14,175 nucleotides of DNA. Origin: DATAQC01 sp051005135 (lineage in GTDB: Bacteria > Actinomycetota > Acidimicrobiia > Acidimicrobiales > AC-14). The notes beneath the pieces were generated by a model. That model was not told the DNA's origin, ran no database searches, and saw only the letters and a list, made by a program, of their open reading frames with translations. A program made the position numbers and the translations under genes. Positions 9,141 to 14,175 of this stretch are shown here, in pieces (the stretch's first letter is position 1; the number at the start of each line of letters is the position of its first letter). The stretch spans positions 1 to 14,175 of the forward strand of contig JBPCJQ010000020.1 of NCBI GenBank assembly GCA_051005135.1. Reading direction: 5' to 3'.

Positions 9141-9832
9141 TGGCCTTCTCGGGCGAGGTGGTCGAGCATGGCGCGGGCCAGTGAGCGGCTGTCCTCGACG
9201 ACCTCTGCCCAGTCTCGCCAGCGGTGGACGAGGTGTCGATAGTGCACAAGGTCCACGTCGTCCAGGTCATATGGAGCGGGCTCTGCGAGCTGCTTCACGA
9301 GTTGGGTGGACACCCGACGCCCCCCCGGGCCGATCTGGTCCTCGTAGTAGTCGTCGAGCTGCAGCACCACCGCGGGCGCGCCCGTGCCGAGCCGATCAGC
9401 CAGGGCGACCAGGTCGAGGTAGTCCCGCGTCGCGTTACGAACCAGGACGAGCCAGGCCTTGATGCGCAAGATCTCGGTCAGGGTCGGTACGCGAATGGTT
9501 CGGTCGGCGGCACGAGCCTCCTCGATCTCCAGGGGCCGGCGCCGGATGAGCTGGCGAAGCCCGGTCTCGACCCCGTCGAGGCAGCCGAGGATCAGGACCG
9601 GCCGCTTCACTCGGGCGGTCACCCAGCCTTCGGAGGACTCGAGCGCCTCCAGAACCTCGTCGAAGCGGTCCCTCAGGTCGGCAAGGACGTGGTCGTCGTC
9701 GAAGGAGACGCGGTGGCCGGCGTGATGAGCGGCGGCGCTGCCGCCGACCAGGACAGCGTCGGGGACCAGCTCCTGAAGGCGCGCCGCGGAGGCCAGCACT
9801 GCGTCCCATTGCGGCGACACCAGAGGGGCCAT
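9137..9832 (-). CDS. AbiEii-like nucleotidyltransferase, putative toxin
   Basis: This is a predicted nucleotidyltransferase of the AbiEii/AbiGii toxin type (polymerase-beta fold). From ATG 9832 the product is 231 residues. The core motif VGGSAAAHHAGHRVSFDDDHV spans about residues 29-49, with Gly30-Gly31-Ser32 and the acidic residues Asp45 and Asp47 expected to bind metal-NTP. The later RIKAWLVLVRNATRDYLDLVAL segment matches the K...R..RDYxD motif of the family. Known members modify tRNA or other targets and are neutralised by a neighbouring antitoxin. I chose ATG 9832 over ATG 9850 because a TACACT -10 box ends 6 bases upstream, giving a leaderless transcript; the alternative adds six residues. 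Toxin activity is inferred from the family. Confidence 0.8.
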   Translation of the reverse strand: MAPLVSPQWDAVLASAARLQELVPDAVLVGGSAAAHHAGHRVSFDDDHVLADLRDRFDEVLEALESSEGWVTARVKRPVLILGCLDGVETGLRQLIRRRPLEIEEARAADRTIRVPTLTEILRIKAWLVLVRNATRDYLDLVALADRLGTGAPAVVLQLDDYYEDQIGPGGRRVSTQLVKQLAEPAPYDLDDVDLVHYRHLVHRWRDWAEVVEDSRSLARAMLDHLAREGQ

Positions 9833-9852
9833 ACATGCAGTGTAATGCATGT
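9833..9852. promoter_or_regulatory. 20-bp palindromic operator over the nucleotidyltransferase promoter
   Basis: A perfect inverted repeat, ACATGCA, six bases, TGCATGT, directly abuts the ATG at 9832. The minus-strand -10 candidate TACACT (9839-9844) sits inside it. A protein bound here would block transcription, as expected for autoregulation by the XRE protein of the same operon. The seven-base perfect arms and AT-rich content stand out in this GC-rich DNA. Confidence 0.6.
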
Positions 9853-9873
9853 GAGCAGGCCGGCCACCGCGTT

Positions 9874-9890
9874 CTGGCCACGCAGGCCAG
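9874..9890 (-). terminator. Hairpin after the deacetylase gene, possible terminator
   Basis: CTGGCC and GGCCAG form a perfect six-base stem around a five-base loop, starting 2 bases after the deacetylase TGA. There is no T-run. It separates the deacetylase from the nucleotidyltransferase module on the same strand, so it is placed to end the merR-men-deacetylase transcript. Confidence 0.45.
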
Positions 9891-9892
9891 GG

Positions 9893-11164
9893 TCAGGTTG
9901 CGGGAGACTCCTGGGCCGGGGTGCTGAAGCGGTAGCCCCGGGCCTTGAGGGCCTCGATCAGGGGCCGGAGGGCGGCGACGGTCTGGGAACGGTCGCCCCC
10001 TCCGTCGTGCATGAGGACCACCCCTCCGGGGCCTACGTTTGCAAGGATCCGCGCAACGATCTCGGCAGCCGGAGGGCGCCGGTAGTCGGACGGGTCGACC
10101 GACCAGTCGAGGACCCGTTGGCCGTTGGCATGGGCCACTGCCACCACGTCGGGCGACAGGGCGCCGCCCGGAGGCCGGTAGAAGAGGAGGGGGACGCCGG
10201 CTGCGGCGCGCACCAGGTCCGCGCCCTCGCCGATCTCGTCGACCACCCGTTGATGGGGGGCGCGGTCAAGGGTGACGTCGTGGTCGACGGTGTGGTTGCA
10301 GATGGTGTGGCCGGCGGCGACCTCGGCCCGGGCCAGCGCCGGGAGCCGAGCCGCGATTCGCCCCACCAGGCAGAAAGTGGCAGGCACCCCCTCGTCGTGC
10401 AGGATCGCCAATATCGCCGGGGTCCAGCGCGGGTCGGGCCCGTCGTCGAAGGTGAGGGCCACGACCTTGTCGGTCTCAGGGCGGGCGGCCACCGTGAGCT
10501 TGGGCTCGGTCGAGGCGACGATCTCTCCGCTGAACACGCCTACCAGCACCGGCTGGGTGGGGATGGCGGGGGCATGCCAGAGCGTGCGCTCTACGTCGGG
10601 CAGCCCGCTGGCGGCTACAGCCACCGGCCTGGCCACCACCGCCTCGGTCATGTCGACGCCCGAGGCCACCTCCACGCGATCACCGCTGCGAACGGCCGAC
10701 GACAGGAGGGCAGGCCCGCCGTCCACGACTATGCGCACCGCGGTGCGGCCGACGACACGGTGGGTCTCCACCGACCAGACCCTGCCGGGGTGGGGTACGA
10801 GTCGGGCCGCCGCCAGGGCGGTAGCCACGGTCGGACGGTTGCCAGTGGCAGGAAGCTGGCGCTCGAACAAAAACGTGCCGGCGCTGTCGCCCAGCCGCTT
10901 GGCCAGCCGCCGCCGGGTGGCGACGGTGCTCACCGCTCCCCGCATGACGAGCGGCTGGCCGTTGACTCGAACGACCACCGCCGCCGGCGTCTCCCGCCGG
11001 ATGGCCACGACGCTCGTGGCCGCGGTCACCAGCATCACGAACACCAACATGGCCGGCCGGGTCCGGAGGTGACGATGCCGCTCGCCAACTCCTTCGGTGG
11101 CATGGGGGCGGTTCAGACCGCCAAGCTCGGTTGCGACAGGCGTGCTGATTCCCAAGACCGACAA
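9893..11164 (-). CDS. Membrane-anchored polysaccharide deacetylase (NodB domain)
   Basis: The C-terminal half is a NodB-type carbohydrate esterase 4 domain that removes N-acetyl groups from peptidoglycan or another surface glycan. With TTG 11164 as start the product is 423 residues. One membrane segment (about 38-56) follows a basic stretch, so the rest is probably extracellular. Catalytic motifs are LTFDDGPDP (Asp240, Asp241), NHTVDHD (metal ligands His291 and His295), FYRPPGGALS, DWSVDPSDY and VLMHDGGG. Residues 57-230 form an unrecognised region rich in short beta-like stretches, faintly like the ubiquitin-like repeats of G5/DUF348 cell-wall proteins. The start is unsure: TTG 11164, TTG 11155 and ATG 11050 are possible. 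The basic residues before the membrane segment argue against 11050. It follows menF after 37 bases. Confidence 0.85.
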   Translation of the reverse strand: MSVLGISTPVATELGGLNRPHATEGVGERHRHLRTRPAMLVFVMLVTAATSVVAIRRETPAAVVVRVNGQPLVMRGAVSTVATRRRLAKRLGDSAGTFLFERQLPATGNRPTVATALAAARLVPHPGRVWSVETHRVVGRTAVRIVVDGGPALLSSAVRSGDRVEVASGVDMTEAVVARPVAVAASGLPDVERTLWHAPAIPTQPVLVGVFSGEIVASTEPKLTVAARPETDKVVALTFDDGPDPRWTPAILAILHDEGVPATFCLVGRIAARLPALARAEVAAGHTICNHTVDHDVTLDRAPHQRVVDEIGEGADLVRAAAGVPLLFYRPPGGALSPDVVAVAHANGQRVLDWSVDPSDYRRPPAAEIVARILANVGPGGVVLMHDGGGDRSQTVAALRPLIEALKARGYRFSTPAQESPAT

Positions 11165-11201
11165 CTTTGCCAAGGCGGGCGGGCGTCCGGGGGGATGCAG
11201 C

Positions 11202-12470
11202 TCAGGCGCCGCAGTTGCCGGAGGCCCGCAGCGCGCGGAGCATGGGCTCGAGCTTGGCTTGGGTCTCCAACCACTCGGCGTCGGGATCGGAGTCGGCCAC
11301 GATTCCGGCACCGGCGGTCAACCGGGCCCGCCGGCCGTCGAGACGGCCACAGCGCAGGGCCACCGCCCAATCACCGTCACCGCGGGCGTCGACCCATCCC
11401 ACCGGCCCGGCATAGAGGCCACGATCGAACAGCTCCACCTCAGCGATGGCTGCCAGAGCCTCGGCCCTGGGCAGGCCGGCCACGGCCGGGGTTGGATGGA
11501 GCAGGCCGGCAAGGGCCAGGGCCGACGGTGCCGGTTCGCTCAGACGACCGCCGACGGTCGTTGCAAGGTGGGTTACGGTGGCCAGGCGCACGGCGTCGGG
11601 AGCGGCACCGACCACCATCTCCCGGCACATCGGTTCGAGGGCGGCCCGGACTGCACCCACCACCAGGGAGTGCTCCTCGGCCTCCTTGGCCGAGGACGCC
11701 AGGGCGGCCACCAGGCCGTCGTCGTCGGCTTGGGTCGCACCCCGGAGCGCGGAGCCGGCCATGGGCCGTGACATCACCGTGTTGCCCCTTCGTCGCAGGA
11801 GGAGCTCGGGGCTGGAGCCGACGAAGTTCCCGACGGCATAAGTGAACGTGGATGGGTCGGCGGTGCGCAGGCGGTCGAGCACCAATCGGCGATCGAAGGG
11901 CCGGTCAGCCTCGACAAGCACCTCCCGGGCCAGTACCACCTTGGCCAACGCGCCTGCGGCGATGCGATCGAGCACACGCCGGACCGCGGCCGTCCATTCG
12001 TCGCGACCTCCCCCGTCATCGAGGGTCAGGCGGAGGGGGCCGTCAGGCGCGGGGCCCGGGTGCTCCGCCGGGAGCCCGTCGACGCCCGGGCCTCCGGTGA
12101 TGGTCACCCATGCCCGTCCCTGGGGGGTGCAGCCGACGACGACCGCCGGAACCACCAGCTCGCCCTCTACCTCGTCGGAGAAGGGGACGGCACCCATGGC
12201 CAGAGGACCGGTGCCGGGCATCCGCAGTGGGTCGTCGTCTTCGACAGCGGCGAGGACCGCCGTCACCTCCTCGGCCGCCCTGGAGAAGCGGCCGGGGCCA
12301 CGGGCCACGGCGATGCGAGCGGCCACGCCAGACGTGGCGACCCCACCACCCTCATGGAGCCACACCATGCCGCCAGGGCCCAGCACCTGGAGCAGGTCGC
12401 CAGGTGGGCCGAGCGGCCGAGTGCGGCTGACGAGGGTTGCGGGCGGGGGTGACGGGCGGGTGACGGTCAC
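11202..12470 (-). CDS. menF: Isochorismate synthase MenF
   Basis: MenF converts chorismate to isochorismate with Mg2+, the entry to the pathway and the supplier of the MenD substrate. The 422-residue product has the chorismate-binding fold. Visible signatures are AKVVLARE with the catalytic-base Lys177, VGSSPELLL at 218-225, AGSALRG at 238-244, AKEAEEHSLVV at 261-271, HPTPAVAG at 325-332, DRGLYAGPVGW at 349-359 and a C-terminal AGAGIVADSDPDAEW with the metal-binding acids. HPTPAVAG and GLYAGPVGW are typical of isochorismate synthases rather than anthranilate synthases. The first 150 residues are less conserved and Gly/Pro-rich. The GTG start is 4 bases after the menG stop. A siderophore-type or salicylate-type isochorismate synthase is the alternative; the menG linkage and the otherwise complete men set favour MenF. 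Confidence 0.93.
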   Translation of the reverse strand: MTVTRPSPPPATLVSRTRPLGPPGDLLQVLGPGGMVWLHEGGGVATSGVAARIAVARGPGRFSRAAEEVTAVLAAVEDDDPLRMPGTGPLAMGAVPFSDEVEGELVVPAVVVGCTPQGRAWVTITGGPGVDGLPAEHPGPAPDGPLRLTLDDGGGRDEWTAAVRRVLDRIAAGALAKVVLAREVLVEADRPFDRRLVLDRLRTADPSTFTYAVGNFVGSSPELLLRRRGNTVMSRPMAGSALRGATQADDDGLVAALASSAKEAEEHSLVVGAVRAALEPMCREMVVGAAPDAVRLATVTHLATTVGGRLSEPAPSALALAGLLHPTPAVAGLPRAEALAAIAEVELFDRGLYAGPVGWVDARGDGDWAVALRCGRLDGRRARLTAGAGIVADSDPDAEWLETQAKLEPMLRALRASGNCGA

Positions 12471-12474
12471 CCCG

Positions 12475-13209
12475 TCACGCCCTCGTCCCGGTGAGGAGCT
12501 GGGCGATACCCACGGACAGCACCTGGCGGCGGGCGTCCGGGAACCCGGCGCCAGCCAGCATGGCCACCATCTCCGGGCCTGGAGGCAAGTAGGCGAGCGA
12601 CTTGGGGAGATAGCGATAGGCGGCTCGGTCCGACACCATGCCCCCCACCAGTGGCACGACCCTGCCGAAGTAGAGCGAGTGGCCCGTTCTGAGCAGCGGG
12701 TTGGCAGGCTCGCAGACGTCGAGCAGGGCCAACCTGCCCGCGGGGCGCAGCACCCGGGCGCACTCGGCGAAGAGGTTGCCCAGGCTCACTACGTTGCGCA
12801 GGGCAAAACCGCATGTGATGCCGTCGGCGCTGCCGTCGGGAACCGGCAGGCGCATAGCGTCGCCCCTGACCAGGGGTGCGGTGGTCTCGGGCCGCCGGCC
12901 CCGGCGGCGGAGCCGCCAGAGAGGCAGTGACCGTGCCGCGGCCAGCATGCCGGCCGAGCGGTCGATGCCCACCGGGCGCAGGCGGGCGGCTGCCAGCCCC
13001 CGGCACAGGTCGCCGGTGCCGCAGGCCAGGTCGAGGACCACCGAGCCGGCGGGAAGGTCGAGGGAACTCACCGCCTTCTTGCGCCAGCCGACGTCCATGC
13101 CGAAGGTGAGCATGCGGTTCAACAGGTCGTAGCGAGGGGCGATGGTGTCGAACATGGAGTCGACGGCGATCACCTTCTCCTCGCCCTGGGGGAGGCGGTC
13201 GCCCTTCAA
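12475..13209 (-). CDS. menG: Demethylmenaquinone methyltransferase MenG (UbiE family)
   Basis: This SAM-dependent methyltransferase performs the last step, methylating demethylmenaquinone at C2. From TTG 13209 the product is 244 residues. It has the UbiE/MenG opening MFDTIAPRYDLLNRMLTFGMDVGWRKKAV at about 19-47, the SAM-binding motif VLDLACGTGDL, IDRSAGML, a middle GFALRNVV and a C-terminal FGRVVPLVGGMVSDRAAYRYLP with the family's YxYLPxS pattern. The TTG start overlaps the stop of the MerR gene (TTGA), implying translational coupling. A GTG 36 bases further in follows GAGGAG too closely to be convincing. A Pro/Arg-rich insertion (RRRGRRPETTAPL) near the middle is longer than in most relatives. 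MenG is the likely function; no ubiquinone genes are present. Confidence 0.93.
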   Translation of the reverse strand: MKGDRLPQGEEKVIAVDSMFDTIAPRYDLLNRMLTFGMDVGWRKKAVSSLDLPAGSVVLDLACGTGDLCRGLAAARLRPVGIDRSAGMLAAARSLPLWRLRRRGRRPETTAPLVRGDAMRLPVPDGSADGITCGFALRNVVSLGNLFAECARVLRPAGRLALLDVCEPANPLLRTGHSLYFGRVVPLVGGMVSDRAAYRYLPKSLAYLPPGPEMVAMLAGAGFPDARRQVLSVGIAQLLTGTRA

Positions 13210-13988
13210 GCTGACTCAGCGTGGACAACGCCGCTCCCGCCGGGCATGCCCTCGGTGCGGGAGCCGGCGATCTCCGCCGGCTCGCCGACCGCCTCGAGGT
13301 GCTCCTGGGCGACTTGGAGGAGTACTCGGCGGAAGTGGTGGGCCACCATCTCGGTGACGGCTGGGAGCAGCACTGCGAATGCGTCCACCAGCCGCTGCGC
13401 CCGTTCGGGCTCGGGGAGGTCGGTGGCTCGCAGGGGCTGGCGCACGTGGGCGTCGAACAGCGCCACCGCCCGGTCGGCCACCTCGCGGGTCATGGCCCGA
13501 TGGGCCCGTGAGAGATCGAGCAGCTCGGGCATGGGCAGGCCCGCCTCGAGCAGGCGCAGGCCGCCGCCTACCAGGCGGACATCGGCCTCACTGAAGCGCG
13601 GCTCGTTTTCATGGATCCGGGGGACGAGCAACCCCTCGTCTACCAGGGACTCGAGTATCGGCTCCGGCACGCCACAGCGGGTCGCCAGCTCGGAGAGGTC
13701 GAAGAGGGCCTCGGGGCCGTCGTCGTCACCGGCGTGGGCTACCGCCGCGGCCAGCTGCTCGTCGGCCGGGTCGAGCTCACCGGCCAAGAACCGCCGGATC
13801 AATGCCAGGGTGAAACCCTGCCGTTGCAGCTCCTTGACACGGGCGATGCGCTCCAGGTGCTCGTCGGTGTAGAGAGCCAGGCGTCCGTCACGCTCGGGCG
13901 GTGGGAGCAGGCCCTGCTTCTGGTAATAGCGCACGGTGTCGACGGACACATAGGCGCCCGAGGCCAGGTCCTCAACCCTCATCCGCAT
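13206..13988 (-). CDS. MerR-family regulator with two MerR-like DNA-binding domains, probable menaquinone regulator
   Basis: The 260-residue product starts with a clear MerR winged helix (residues 3-70: VSVDTVRYYQKQGLLPPPERDG, then TDEHLERIARVKELQRQGFTLALIRRFL). A second, more divergent copy occupies about 96-159: FDLSELATRCGVP, VDEGLLVPRIHEN, RFSEADVRLVGGGLRLLEAGLPMPELLDL. Residues 160-240 are helical and could bind a ligand. The only cysteine is Cys105, so this is not a thiolate metal sensor. ATG 13988 is favoured because a TAGAAT -10 box ends 8 bases before it, giving a leaderless transcript. The gene leads menG and menF and overlaps menG. Its promoter shares a 13-bp element with the menE/menB promoter. 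Control of menaquinone genes is inferred from this. Confidence 0.85.
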   Translation of the reverse strand: MRMRVEDLASGAYVSVDTVRYYQKQGLLPPPERDGRLALYTDEHLERIARVKELQRQGFTLALIRRFLAGELDPADEQLAAAVAHAGDDDGPEALFDLSELATRCGVPEPILESLVDEGLLVPRIHENEPRFSEADVRLVGGGLRLLEAGLPMPELLDLSRAHRAMTREVADRAVALFDAHVRQPLRATDLPEPERAQRLVDAFAVLLPAVTEMVAHHFRRVLLQVAQEHLEAVGEPAEIAGSRTEGMPGGSGVVHAESA

Positions 13989-13996
13989 GAGCAGTC

Positions 13997-14016
13997 ATTC
14001 TAGGAGCAATCACTCC
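13997..14016 (-). promoter_or_regulatory. merR-menG-menF promoter with putative MerR operator
   Basis: On the minus strand GGAGTGATTGCTC (14016-14004) is followed almost at once by the -10 box TAGAAT (14002-13997), which ends 8 bases before the regulator's ATG. The element, extended by one base, has GGAG/CTCC arms around six bases. It matches the menE/menB element at 672-684 in 12 of 13 positions. It sits in the -35/-10 spacer, the usual place for MerR-family operators. A -35 hexamer would fall at the edge of the G tract, so the true upstream sequence is in doubt. Confidence 0.5.
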
Positions 14017-14021
14017 CAACA

Positions 14022-14094
<73 letters not shown>

Positions 14095-14108
14095 AGCATA
14101 GAGTAGAA

Positions 14109-14175
14109 CTAGGCAGGTACGAGCTTCGTGTAGTCCTTGGACGTCTCGTCGCCGAAGCGCACGTACAGAGGCACG
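14109..14175 (-). CDS. C-terminal end of an unidentified gene (cut by right edge)
   Basis: One minus-strand frame is open from the window edge to a TAG at 14109-14111. It encodes 21 visible residues, VPLYVRFGDETSKDYTKLVPA. Composition and GC-rich third positions look like real coding sequence, but there is too little to identify a family. It points the same way as the MerR gene. If the poly-G tract is an artefact, its position next to merR may not be real. Confidence 0.4.
   Translation of the reverse strand, partial: VPLYVRFGDETSKDYTKLVPA

Noticed and set aside
8632..9270. Longer reading of the XRE protein starting far upstream
   Set aside because: The extra N-terminal sequence overlaps the two preceding genes in another frame and is Arg/Ser/Pro-rich noise; the ATG at 8871 has a proper ribosome-binding site.
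9224..11845. Very long plus-strand open frame of 873 codons across the nucleotidyltransferase, deacetylase and menF genes
   Set aside because: It runs opposite three genes with clear family motifs. Its translation is rich in Arg, Gly, His and Pro with no recognisable domain, as expected for the complement of GC-rich coding DNA.
12467..13228. Alternative minus-strand frame through menG
   Set aside because: It is out of frame with the methyltransferase motifs and Pro/Arg/Gly-rich; the true menG frame holds the SAM-binding motif.

Overview
The window is high-GC bacterial DNA with dense, overlapping genes, frequent GTG/TTG starts and several promoters whose -10 box lies only 6-9 bases before the start codon (leaderless transcripts). 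Together with a furA-katG pair whose reading frames overlap, this points to an actinobacterium, possibly of the Acidimicrobiia. That placement is inference from style and protein similarity; no rRNA or other phylogenetic marker is present.

Left part (1-5800): menaquinone (vitamin K2) biosynthesis. menE (minus strand, cut by the left edge) diverges from menB-menA-menC (plus strand, each start overlapping the previous stop). menH (minus) converges on menC with a 13-base overlap and diverges from menD (plus) with only 17 bases between start codons. Right part (9893-13988, minus strand): a MerR-type regulator, menG and menF are tightly packed, followed by an anchored polysaccharide deacetylase. 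Together these supply every step of the classical o-succinylbenzoate route: chorismate to isochorismate (MenF), SEPHCHC (MenD), SHCHC (MenH), OSB (MenC), OSB-CoA (MenE), DHNA-CoA (MenB), prenylation (MenA) and methylation (MenG). Only a dedicated DHNA-CoA thioesterase is not seen.

Middle (5881-9852, minus strand): a block of visibly lower GC holds furA-katG (peroxide defence) and a three-gene module of an AbiEii-like nucleotidyltransferase, a small acidic protein of unknown function and an XRE helix-turn-helix protein. The module resembles a toxin-antitoxin locus and has a 20-bp palindrome over its predicted start. This block separates the two men clusters and may be an insertion.

The most interesting signal is a 13-bp element, GGAGTGA(A/T)TGCTC, found in both the menE/menB divergent promoter (672-684) and the promoter of the merR-menG-menF operon (14004-14016, minus strand). 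It suggests that the MerR protein, which carries two MerR-like DNA-binding domains, is a dedicated regulator of menaquinone synthesis. At the right end, 42 consecutive G residues (14024-14065) and a degraded G-rich tail abut this promoter. They look like a sequencing or assembly artefact, or else an extraordinary homopolymer. Beyond them is the last part of an unidentified minus-strand gene.
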